64,000 bases of DNA, from positions 16,812-80,811 of the forward strand of contig JANQLN010000092.1 of the NCBI GenBank assembly GCA_028280575.1, read 5' to 3'. The DNA comes from Clostridia bacterium (lineage in GTDB: Bacteria; Bacillota; Clostridia; Acetivibrionales; STF1-152). Of this stretch, positions 43,714 through 52,459 are shown piece by piece (within the stretch, counting starts at the first letter, position 1; every line of letters begins with the position of its first letter). The position numbers were made by a program, and so were the translations under genes. The notes beneath the pieces are model-generated. The model had not been told where the DNA came from. It was given only the letters and a program-made list of their open reading frames with translations, and made no database searches.

Positions 43714-45647
43714 TGATGGATAAACAAGAGAGATTAACAATGCATACATCGAATCTTGCAGACAATAATTTTAGTGTCCTTGCTAAAATGTTTCCCAATG
43801 CAGTGACAGAGACAATAACAGGTTATGATGAGGATGGCGAGCCTATAGTTGAAAGAGCGATTGATGCAGATGTACTGGCCCAGGAAATAAACACACATGT
43901 AGTTTCAGGGAAAGAAGAGCGCTATCAGTTTACATGGCCGGATAAGAAAAAATCAGTCCTATTGGCAAATGCACCAATAGCTGCTAATTTACGTCCTTGT
44001 CGTGAGGAAAGTGTTGACTTTGATAAGACTGAGAACCTTTATATAGAAGGTGACAATCTTGATGTATTGAAGTTGCTCAGAGAAACATATTTGAATCGAG
44101 TGAAAATGATCTATATAGATCCCCCATATAACACAGGAAAAGATTTTGTTTATGAGGATGATTTTGGTGAAGAAACTGGTCAGTTCCTACGTCGTGATAA
44201 TCAATATGATGAGCAAGGCAATCGTCTAACTTCAAACTTTGACAGCAACGGGCGTTTCCATACTGACTGGCTAAACATGATGTATTCAAGATTGAGAGTT
44301 GCGCGGGATTTGTTAACTGATGATGGTGTAATATTTATTAGTATAGATGATAATGAAGTTGAAAATTTGAAAAAGATATGCAACGAGATGTTTGGGAAAT
44401 CTAATTTTGAAGGACATATTCACTGGCGTAGAAGGCATAACCAGCCAAATGATAAAACTAAAATGATAGGTTTAGTAGCAGAGCATATTCTTGCCTATGC
44501 AAAAAATAGTAGATTTCTTAGAGAAAGTGGTGTAGGGAAAATTGATATTACCGGTGATTTCTCAAATCCTGATAATGACCCACGTGGAGATTGGGCAAGT
44601 AAACCTTAGAAAGTAGGATCGGATCAATCGGGTAGCAGATATATAATTACTACACCAACTGGTATTCAACTAGATGAAGAATGGATGGGAGAAGAAACGA
44701 CATATAAGTCTTTGCTTTCTGATGGTAGAATCATTTTTCCGAGAGGTAGAGATGGCATGCCTCGAAAAAAGTATTATCGATCTGAACGCGAAGAGGAAGG
44801 GCAGTGTGCAACAAATTGGTGGACACATGATATGTTTGGACACAATCAAGGAGCTAATGATTGTATTACAAGTCTTTTTGGTGTGAAAAATGTTTTTAGC
44901 AATCCAAAACCTATAGAACTTATAAGAGGGCTTATTCAAGTAGCTAATGTAAAAGATAATGATATAGTTTTAGATTTTTTCTCTGGTGCGGCAACAACAG
45001 CCCATGCAGTTATGCAAATTAATAATGAAGATAGAAAAAATAGACGCTTTATCATGGTTCAATTACAGGAAAATTTAGATAAAACTATATTATCGGCTGA
45101 TGCTAAAACTAAAAAATCTATAAAAGTGGCCATTGACTTTTTGGACTCGATTAACAAGCCACATTACATTACTGAAATTGGTAAAGAACGTATTCGTCGT
45201 GCTGGAGCGAAAATAAAAGAAGAAATAGGTTTGACAGCACAAAATCTTGATACGGGATTCCGTGTTCTCAAACTAGATAGCAGTAACATGAAAGAAGTTT
45301 ACTACACACCTGAAGAATATTCACAAACGGGTTTCAATTTGGAAGGATTTATGGATAACATTAAATCTGATCGTTCAGATGAAGATTTATTGTTCCAAGT
45401 AATGTTAGATCTTGGCATTCCCCTTTCAGCTAAAATTGAACAGGATGGGAAAATATTTAAAGTTAATGATAACTACCTAATTGCTTGCTTCGATAGAGTT
45501 GATACATCTATGATTACTGAAATTGCTCAAAAACAACCTTATTATGCTGTTTTCAGAGATAGCAGCTTTGTAAACGACAGTTCTCTAGTAAATATTGAAC
45601 AGATTTTCAACACATACAGTTCAAGTACCATAAGGAGGGTAGTGTAA
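43713..45647 (+). pseudogene. Type III methyltransferase (Mod), interrupted by an in-frame TAG
   Basis: A 644-codon beta-type N6-adenine DNA methyltransferase whose reading frame continues on both sides of one TAG codon at 44607-44609 (codon 299). The DPPY catalytic motif (136-139) lies in the first part (43713-44609) and the SAM-binding DFFSGAATT motif (from codon 421) in the second, so neither part alone can methylate. The sequence around the stop reads DPRGDWASKP-stop-KVGSDQSGSRY, and the frame is fully conserved on both sides, so no frameshift is involved. A TGG-to-TAG change at a conserved aromatic position is the likely cause. An internal ATG at 44685 could restart translation but has a poor site. 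Without suppression the system cannot methylate. Confidence 0.85.
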
Positions 45648-48600
45648 ATGAAGTTTAAATTTAAAATACAACCTTTCCAGTCAGAGGCTGCAGAAAGCAT
45701 TGTAAAAGTATTTTCTGGTCAACCAAAACAAGGGTTCTTAAAATATCGTCGAGATATTGGTAAACGAAAAGCTCAGGCTACTATCTATGAACAGGATACT
45801 GAGTTTGTAACAGGTTACCGTAATGCCAATGTAGAGCTAAGCAAAGATCAATTACTCAAAAACATTCGTGTTGTGCAGACAGTTAACAATATAAAGAATT
45901 CCACTGCTTTAGAAAAAGGACTTGGTCTGGTATCACTAGATGTTGAGATGGAAACTGGTACGGGTAAGACATATGTGTATATTAAGACAATGTTTGAGCT
46001 CTATCAGGCGTACGGCTGGAGTAAATTTATTGTTGTTGTGCCAAGCATAGCTATTCGTGAAGGCGTTAAGAAATCATTTGAAATGACTCAAGAACACTTT
46101 ATGGAGCTTTACGGCATGAAGGCTCGGTTCTTTGTGTATAACTCTTCAAACTTACATCAACTAGATGAATATTCACAGAGCTCCGGTATAAATGTAATGA
46201 TCATTAATACGCAAGCCTTCAATACAACGATGAATGAGAAGAAAAATGTTGAAGGCAGATTTGGAAATCAGGCGGCTCGTATCATCTATACCAAACGTGA
46301 CGAGTTTGGGTCACGTAGACCAATTGATGTTATAAAGGCGAATCGCCCGATAATTATTTTAGATGAACCACAAAAGATGGGTGGAACAGCAACCCAGAGT
46401 GCACTAAAGAAGAATTTTAATCCCCTCTTTTCTTTGAATTATTCGGCAACCCATAAAACATCACATAATCTTGTTTATGTTCTTGATGCTCTGGATGCCT
46501 TTAAAAAGAAGCTTGTCAAGAAAATAGAGGTAAAAGGATTTGAACTCAAAAATCTAAGTGGAACCAATAGATATATGTATCTAGCTGCCATTGTCATTGA
46601 TCGCAAGAAGCCACCTCGCGCTCGCTTGGAGTTTGAAGTAAAACGCGGAAGTGGGATTAGACGAGAAATGCAGCTACTGGAAGTTGGCGATAGCTTATAT
46701 ACTTCATCTAAAGGTTTGGAGGAATATAAAGGCATCTCAATTGCCGAAGTCGATCCCATATGTTCGATAGTTACTTTTTCAAATGGAGACACTTTGGAAC
46801 CTGGTGAAGCAAGCGGAAATATAAATGAAGATGATATTCGCCGTATACAAATCCATGAAACAATAGCTTCACATTTTGATAAAGAAGAAAAGTTATTCGA
46901 GCAAGGCATCAAATGTCTTTCTCTGTTCTTTATTGATGAGGTGGCCAAGTATCGTCAGTACGATGAGGATGGCAACGAAATTGTAATTGAATATGGCCGG
47001 ATATTTGAAGAAGAATACACCGCTACTTTAAATGAGCGTTTGACGCTTTTTCCTACTGAATACCAAAAATATCTAAGAGAAATTGAAACTTCAGAAACCC
47101 ATCGGGGCTATTTCTCCATAGATAAAAAAGGTAGAGCGATCAATAGTAAGGTAAAACGTGGAAGCGAGTTTTCAGATGATATTACCGCTTATGATCTCAT
47201 TCTAAAAAACAAGGAGCGATTACTTTCTTTTGAGGAACCCACAAGGTTCATCTTCTCTCACTCTGCTTTGCGAGAAGGCTGGGACAATCCAAATGTGTTT
47301 CAGATATGTACTTTAAAGCATTCCGATAATGCAACTGCAAAAAGACAGGAAGTGGGACGAGGACTGCGTATATGTGTTGATGAAACTGGTGAGAGACAAG
47401 ATGTTGATGCATGTGGAGAAACACTTGTACATGGCTTGAATGTATTAACTGTTGTTGCGAGTGAAAGCTATGCAGGATTCGTAGCTAATTTGCAGAGAGA
47501 AATTAAGTCCGACCTTTATGAGCGACCTACAAAGGCTAGTGTAGATTATTTTACTGGTAAGAATGTTGTGGTTGGGGATGATATGCATTCAATTACTGCA
47601 GCAGAAGCAACTGCTATATATAACTATCTCGTTCGTAATTATTATGTTAATGATAACGGTGGGGTGACCGATACTTATCGAGCCGCAGCTGAATTAGGTA
47701 GTTTTGAGCCGTTAAAGCCAGAGTTAGAGCCTATGGGTGAAAACATCCATAAACTTGTGCAGGCAATATTTGATCCAAGCATACTTAAAGAAATAGCAGG
47801 CAATGCACATGAAACTAAAGTCAAAGAAAATCCATTGAATGAAAACTGGAAGGATTTCAAGGAACTCTGGGAGAGGATCAATAAAAAATACGCTTACATT
47901 GTGGACTTTAGCAGTGAAGAGCTAATTAAAAATTCAATTGAGGTTATCAATAGAGAATTGAGAGTTGCAAAACTAACATACACATTAACCACGGGAGGGC
48001 AAACAGGCATCAATTTTGTTAGAGAACATACTGAAACAAAAAAAATTGATCGTGCACAAGGAAGTTTTACAGAGTATGATCTCATTGGAAAGATTGCTGA
48101 AGCTACAACATTAACACGTCGTTCAGCAACTGTAATCTTATCTGGGCTGGACCAGGACAAAATATGGCTATTTAAAGAGAATCCTGAAGTATTCATTATC
48201 AAAGTAGCTGCAATTATTAATCAACAAAAAGCATCTATAGTTGTAGATCATATCACTTACACACCAAGTGCAGAAGAGCCCTACTCACAAGATATTTTCA
48301 ATATGAGCCGTGCTTCTGATGAGTATGCAAAAGCCTTTAAAGCTAAACACGCCATACAGGATTATGTTTTTACAGATGGAACAGCAGCAGATAGTATCGA
48401 GAGAAGGTTTGCTGAAGACTTGGATAATGCTGATGAAGTAGTCGTTTACGCAAAACTCCCAAAGGGACCACGTGGTTTTTATATCCCTACTCCAGTTGGG
48501 AAATATTCACCAGATTGGGCGATTTCGTTCAAGAAAGGTGCTGTAAAACATATTTTCTTCATAGCGGAAACAAAAGGAACAATGGATAGTCTTCAACTTC

Positions 48601-48725
48601 GTCCGATTGAACAGGCTAAGATTACCTGCGCGAAAAAGTTGTTTAATGAGATCTCCACAAGTGAAGTGAAGTACCACGATATAGATACCTATCAGAATTT
48701 ATTAACGGTTATAGATTCATTATAG
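45648..48725 (+). CDS. Type III restriction subunit (Res), helicase-endonuclease
   Basis: A 1025-residue protein that would form the cleavage subunit with Mod. It has SF2 motif I METGTGKT (E102-T108), a DEPQ Walker B (239-242), SATHK, and motif VI QEVGRGLRI. The C-terminal PD-(D/E)XK nuclease is visible as SPDWA (D956) and AETKG (E974, K976). The start codon directly follows the Mod stop (TAAATG), so expression is coupled to Mod. Helicase and nuclease motifs look complete. Type III Res needs Mod for site recognition, so a broken Mod would make it inactive but not toxic. Confidence 0.9.
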   Translation: MKFKFKIQPFQSEAAESIVKVFSGQPKQGFLKYRRDIGKRKAQATIYEQDTEFVTGYRNANVELSKDQLLKNIRVVQTVNNIKNSTALEKGLGLVSLDVEMETGTGKTYVYIKTMFELYQAYGWSKFIVVVPSIAIREGVKKSFEMTQEHFMELYGMKARFFVYNSSNLHQLDEYSQSSGINVMIINTQAFNTTMNEKKNVEGRFGNQAARIIYTKRDEFGSRRPIDVIKANRPIIILDEPQKMGGTATQSALKKNFNPLFSLNYSATHKTSHNLVYVLDALDAFKKKLVKKIEVKGFELKNLSGTNRYMYLAAIVIDRKKPPRARLEFEVKRGSGIRREMQLLEVGDSLYTSSKGLEEYKGISIAEVDPICSIVTFSNGDTLEPGEASGNINEDDIRRIQIHETIASHFDKEEKLFEQGIKCLSLFFIDEVAKYRQYDEDGNEIVIEYGRIFEEEYTATLNERLTLFPTEYQKYLREIETSETHRGYFSIDKKGRAINSKVKRGSEFSDDITAYDLILKNKERLLSFEEPTRFIFSHSALREGWDNPNVFQICTLKHSDNATAKRQEVGRGLRICVDETGERQDVDACGETLVHGLNVLTVVASESYAGFVANLQREIKSDLYERPTKASVDYFTGKNVVVGDDMHSITAAEATAIYNYLVRNYYVNDNGGVTDTYRAAAELGSFEPLKPELEPMGENIHKLVQAIFDPSILKEIAGNAHETKVKENPLNENWKDFKELWERINKKYAYIVDFSSEELIKNSIEVINRELRVAKLTYTLTTGGQTGINFVREHTETKKIDRAQGSFTEYDLIGKIAEATTLTRRSATVILSGLDQDKIWLFKENPEVFIIKVAAIINQQKASIVVDHITYTPSAEEPYSQDIFNMSRASDEYAKAFKAKHAIQDYVFTDGTAADSIERRFAEDLDNADEVVVYAKLPKGPRGFYIPTPVGKYSPDWAISFKKGAVKHIFFIAETKGTMDSLQLRPIEQAKITCAKKLFNEISTSEVKYHDIDTYQNLLTVIDSL

Positions 48726-48739
48726 TTATGTTAAAAGCT

Positions 48740-48769
48740 CACGGTCCTTTCTGAATTGTCATGACCGTG
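48740..48769 (+). terminator. Terminator of the type III operon
   Basis: CACGGTC (48740-48746) pairs with GACCGTG (48763-48769), followed by GGCTAATAATTTTTA. It lies 15 bases after the Res stop codon. Confidence 0.65.
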
Positions 48770-48819
48770 GGCTAATAATTTTTAAAATAAATAAAGAAGG
48801 CATTGAATTTGGAGGTGTT

Positions 48820-48927
48820 ATGAAAGATATTGAGTTGTTTGATAATGCTAAAAAACTTTATGACATTCTGGTTTTTTTTCTAAGTTCGGTTACTACATTA
48901 TGTACAGCAGCCATTCCCATCCTGTAG
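48820..48927 (+). pseudogene. Truncated ORF at the right edge of the island
   Basis: GGAGG lies 6 bases before an ATG that opens a normal-looking protein start (MKDIELFDNAKKLYDIL), but after about 17 codons the frame enters the antisense of the dehydrogenase 3' end and stops at 48927. It is best explained as the 5' end of a further island gene cut off at the junction near base 48855. I cannot tell what the full gene was. Confidence 0.55.
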
Positions 48928-49820
48928 TTCGCTTCCATTGTGTGAGTACCGATATGCGGAGTTGCTATAACATTGTCCAATTCGAGCAGCGGGTTACCTA
49001 CAGGCGGTTCTGTAGAAAAAACGTCAACACCTGCAAACTTTACTTTCCCCGCAATCAATGCTTCATTTAAAGCACTTTCGTCAATTAGCCCTCCGCGGGA
49101 AGTGTTGATAATTATTACCCCGTCTTTCATTTTTCCAAACGCTTTCCCATTAATCATATGCTTGGATTGAGGGTTTAAAGGCGCATGAAGTGTAATAATA
49201 TCGGACTGGGATAATAGCTCATTCAGCTCCACTTTTTTTATATCCAGCCCATTGACTTTTAAGCTGGTACTAACCATCGGATCAAATACCAATACCCTGT
49301 TATCAAAACCCATACCTCTTCTAGCTACCGCAGCTCCGATTTTTCCATACCCAATAATCCCAATGGTTTTTTTATAAACTTCATTGGTCAAAGGGCTTAC
49401 CTTCCAGTCAAAAGTCTTGGGTGAAACAATATTTTTCAATAAATTTCTTGAGGCAGCCAGAATCAACAGCCAAGTTAAATCTGCAACAGATTGATGATTG
49501 GCATCTGGGGTATTTGTCACAATGATATTTCTTTCCTTTGCCCCGCAAAGATCTACACTGTCTAGTCCTACACCATGTTTAGAAATGACTTTCAAGTTTT
49601 TACACCTGCTGAAAACAACCTCACCTATCCTCTCAGAGCCAATAATAACAGCGTCGGCATCTCCAATCATTTCAGCAATTTTTTCTTCATTTTCCGGCTC
49701 ATTGTTTCTCTTCAGAGCATAATCAATTCCGCTGTCCTTAAGAAGTATCAACGGCTTATCTGTTGATTTTGCAAAAGAGCGGGAAAGAATAACCAGTTTA
49801 AACCTTTTTTTCATTTTCAT
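48858..49820 (-). CDS. D-2-hydroxyacid dehydrogenase (phosphoglycerate dehydrogenase-like)
   Basis: A 320-residue NAD-dependent oxidoreductase. It has the Rossmann motif IGIIGYGKIGAAVARR, the substrate-binding Arg in NTSRGGLID, the Glu in FSTEPP and the catalytic His in ATPHIGTHT, all intact. The start at 49820 has AGGGGGC six bases upstream; a longer ORF to 49907 overlaps the upstream gene. It is the last gene of the minus-strand sugar-acid operon, so the substrate is probably a 2-keto or 2-hydroxy sugar acid (glyoxylate or hydroxypyruvate-type), not 3-phosphoglycerate for serine synthesis. Its 3' end abuts the island junction. Confidence 0.88.
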   Translation of the reverse strand: MKMKKRFKLVILSRSFAKSTDKPLILLKDSGIDYALKRNNEPENEEKIAEMIGDADAVIIGSERIGEVVFSRCKNLKVISKHGVGLDSVDLCGAKERNIIVTNTPDANHQSVADLTWLLILAASRNLLKNIVSPKTFDWKVSPLTNEVYKKTIGIIGYGKIGAAVARRGMGFDNRVLVFDPMVSTSLKVNGLDIKKVELNELLSQSDIITLHAPLNPQSKHMINGKAFGKMKDGVIIINTSRGGLIDESALNEALIAGKVKFAGVDVFSTEPPVGNPLLELDNVIATPHIGTHTMEANYRMGMAAVHNVVTELRKKTRMS

Positions 49821-49890
49821 ATATTGCCCCCTGTGAATCTTAAGTAATCTCATAATTAAACTGTCGATTTTTCCAATAATGTAACTAACT

Positions 49891-51261
49891 TTATAAATGA
49901 TGTTCATATAATTTTATTAGCTGTTTTGCTGTTTGGCTCCACTTTTTATACTCATTCTTGAAACAATTTGTGGGTTCAAAGATTTCCTTGTAATGCAGTA
50001 CGTTTTTCAATTCAACCCCGAGTGCTTCAGCCGCCGACATAGCAGCTCCATATGATGCAAGGAAATCATATTCGTTTAGAAATCCCAGCTTCACCGGCAC
50101 CACTCCGGAAATAATTTCTACCAATCCTTTGCAGTGAGCGCCGCCACCTCCTAAAACAAGAACATCGTCATAATCAATATATCTTTCAAGCTCTTCCACA
50201 ATTGCAGCAAATGTAAATGCTACGGACTTTAGCACTGCACCTTCCATCATGCTTTTGTCTATATCTATTCCCAGTCCGGCAAAAGTACCTTTTATATCTG
50301 ACGACCAATAGGGTGTTCTCTCTCCATGTATCCAGGGGAAAAACATCACATCTCCCGTTTGTTTTATCCCCTTATCACTTTTAATTCCCAATCTGTCCGC
50401 CCAATGAAATACAGAGCAGCTATTTGATGATATCCCACCGGTAATGTACCTTTCTTCATCCAGGGCAAAAGTCCACAACATTGAACGGCATTCTTCATTT
50501 TCTTTTTTACTAACTGTCCTTACAGCCATTGAAGTACCAAGATTACCACATATTTTACTTAAGTTTGAGCACGCATAACTGGCAGATATTCCATCCCCCA
50601 GAGCCGGAACCAGCGCTGTTTTACCTTGCACATGCCCGGTAATGTCTTCTTTCACATATCCAATAATCCTGTTGTGATTTAATACCCTTGGTGTAAGGCA
50701 ATTTGAAAAACCTAAAGAGCTGATGAACTCTTCATTCCATTTTCTGTTTTTTATGTCAAACATCCCGCTTGCAGATGCGGTAGAATAGTCAGTAGCTAAT
50801 TCTCCGGTTAAAAAGTCAATAATGTGCTCCTTCAATCCATACGGTACAAACGAAATCCTTTTTTCATCTTCAACAGTACTCAGTTTATATGCCGGAAACA
50901 GGGTGTCCAAGGGACATCCGGATTTTTTCATTTGAGCTTTTAAATATTCTTCCTTCTCCCGGCGCCTATCCCATAACGAATTCCATTGGTATACTATCCT
51001 TCCGTCCTCTGTGTCCTCACAGAAAGAGTACATCTGTGTAGAAATACCCATACCTTTAATTAAGTATCTTTCAGACGCACTTCTTATGGCTCTCACTACC
51101 GCGTCTTCATATATTGAAACCGGAATAACACCAGGGCGTATTTCATTCATGCTATAACCATTTCTCCGATTATTTATTATTTCCCCGCTTTCAAAGTCCG
51201 CGATGGTCATTTTAAGCGAACTTGTTCCAATATCCAATCCGATTATTACTTCCCTATTCAT
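49891..51261 (-). CDS. FGGY family carbohydrate kinase
   Basis: A 456-residue sugar kinase of the xylulokinase/gluconokinase type. The N-terminal phosphate loop is IGLDIGTSSLKMTI, the catalytic Asp is expected in LVPALGDGISASYA, and the C-terminal adenosine motif is VLGGGGAHCKGL. It would phosphorylate a sugar or sugar acid in the cytoplasm. It is in the operon with LarA-like, DapA-like and dehydrogenase genes. GGAGG lies 5-6 bases before the ATG. Substrate specificity within FGGY is not readable; gluconate-like acids are suggested by the neighbours. Confidence 0.88.
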   Translation of the reverse strand: MNREVIIGLDIGTSSLKMTIADFESGEIINNRRNGYSMNEIRPGVIPVSIYEDAVVRAIRSASERYLIKGMGISTQMYSFCEDTEDGRIVYQWNSLWDRRREKEEYLKAQMKKSGCPLDTLFPAYKLSTVEDEKRISFVPYGLKEHIIDFLTGELATDYSTASASGMFDIKNRKWNEEFISSLGFSNCLTPRVLNHNRIIGYVKEDITGHVQGKTALVPALGDGISASYACSNLSKICGNLGTSMAVRTVSKKENEECRSMLWTFALDEERYITGGISSNSCSVFHWADRLGIKSDKGIKQTGDVMFFPWIHGERTPYWSSDIKGTFAGLGIDIDKSMMEGAVLKSVAFTFAAIVEELERYIDYDDVLVLGGGGAHCKGLVEIISGVVPVKLGFLNEYDFLASYGAAMSAAEALGVELKNVLHYKEIFEPTNCFKNEYKKWSQTAKQLIKLYEHHL

Positions 51262-51287
51262 AGTTCGCCTCCAATCGAAATTGGTTT

Positions 51288-51379
51288 TTAGCGCTTATTC
51301 TAAATCTAATTAGAAGCAGCATTTAGAGGTGCGTGAATTCCTAAATCACTTAGGCGTATCAACACCTCTAAATAGCTGC
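51288..51379 (-). promoter_or_regulatory. Hairpin in the operon between the aldolase and kinase genes
   Basis: GCAGCATTTAGAGGTG (51316-51331) pairs with CACCTCTAAATAGCTGC (51363-51379) with a single bulged base, and CCTAA/TTAGG pair inside the loop. A TTAGCGCTTA palindrome lies at 51288-51297. No T-run follows on the minus strand, so it is more likely an mRNA processing or stability element, or an attenuator, than a terminator. Confidence 0.5.
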
Positions 51380-51454
51380 ATATGTATTAAAGCTGCTCTA
51401 TTTTACTAATCTTCAAAACCGTCCATACCTATAATTGTTAACTGCACAATATAC

Positions 51455-52369
51455 CTACTTTATTTCATCCAGCCCCTTTAATGCCTTATCGATAGCCAGT
51501 TTTACTTCCTTATATTTTGAATCATTTAAAGGAGGCAGCTGCATTGGCTTTCTGGGGTATCCCGCTTCATATCCCCTGGCATATAAAGCCATATGTGATG
51601 CTATTGTACTGTCGGTAAATTTAATTTTTTTACTTAAATCCATCATTATCTGATATGCCTTTTCAGCCTTTTCAGTCTGTCCGTTTACTGTGTACCTGTA
51701 CATATCCGAAATAATTTCAGGAGCATAGTTGCACATTCCTGCAATCATTGTATCTATACCCATGTAATAAAATGGAAGCCAACCCGTGGAAGTGCCTATA
51801 ATCACCTTAAAATCCTTGCCTGATAACTTCGCATCATAGTATACCGTACTTAGAAAGCCTACATTCATTGAGCTGTCCTTTACACCCTTTACTCCCACTT
51901 CCTGAAGCTTCTCCACTGTTTTTAAACTAAATCCGAATCTGGTTGTAAATGGATTATTATACGCATATACTGGTAAGCTCACACCGTCAACTATATCTTT
52001 ATAATACTGAACAATCTTATCCTCCTCATATTTATAGTAGAAAGGCGGTACTGCACCAATCGCTTCCACACCTGCTTCTTCTGCTCTTTTTGCAAGTTCA
52101 ACGGTAGACTTTGTATCGGCACACCCTACATGTGCAATCAGATACTTGTCTGAAAAATCTGTCACCACGTTCTTTGCCAGTTTGAAAACAGCGCTTCTCT
52201 CTTCATTGCTCAATAAAGGACCCGCTCCATATGAGCCGGTTAAAAACAAACCGTCAACTCCTCTTTCAAACATCCATCTCATATGCCATTCCGTTTTTTT
52301 GAAATCAATACTGCCCTCCCTGTCGAATATCGTAATATTCGGTACTAATGAACCTTTTACTATTGCCAT
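51455..52369 (-). CDS. DapA/N-acetylneuraminate lyase family aldolase
   Basis: A 304-residue class I aldolase with a TIM barrel. The Schiff-base Lys lies in GVKGVKDSSMN and the catalytic Tyr in VYAYNNPFTTRFG; the GSYGAGPLLSNEER region matches the GTTGE-like substrate loop of the family. The start at 52369 with GAGGG six bases upstream is preferred to a longer ORF. Its place in a sugar-acid operon rather than with lysine genes suggests that it cleaves or dehydrates a 2-keto-3-deoxy sugar acid, not dihydrodipicolinate synthesis. Confidence 0.85.
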   Translation of the reverse strand: MAIVKGSLVPNITIFDREGSIDFKKTEWHMRWMFERGVDGLFLTGSYGAGPLLSNEERSAVFKLAKNVVTDFSDKYLIAHVGCADTKSTVELAKRAEEAGVEAIGAVPPFYYKYEEDKIVQYYKDIVDGVSLPVYAYNNPFTTRFGFSLKTVEKLQEVGVKGVKDSSMNVGFLSTVYYDAKLSGKDFKVIIGTSTGWLPFYYMGIDTMIAGMCNYAPEIISDMYRYTVNGQTEKAEKAYQIMMDLSKKIKFTDSTIASHMALYARGYEAGYPRKPMQLPPLNDSKYKEVKLAIDKALKGLDEIK

Positions 52370-52459
52370 CTCAATCCCTCCACTAAAAAATATATATTTT
52401 TGCCGCCAAAAAAGAGCGCACAAATTCTTGAAACATTAACCGTCGTTGCTGTAATTTCA

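Noticed and set aside
43713..45647. Mod as two separate methyltransferase genes
   Set aside because: The frame is identical on both sides of the TAG, and the catalytic and SAM motifs are split between parts, so it is one interrupted gene.
51455..52369. Lysine-pathway dapA
   Set aside because: The family and catalytic residues fit, but the operon context (kinase, LarA-like protein, dehydrogenase, RpiR regulator) points to sugar-acid catabolism.
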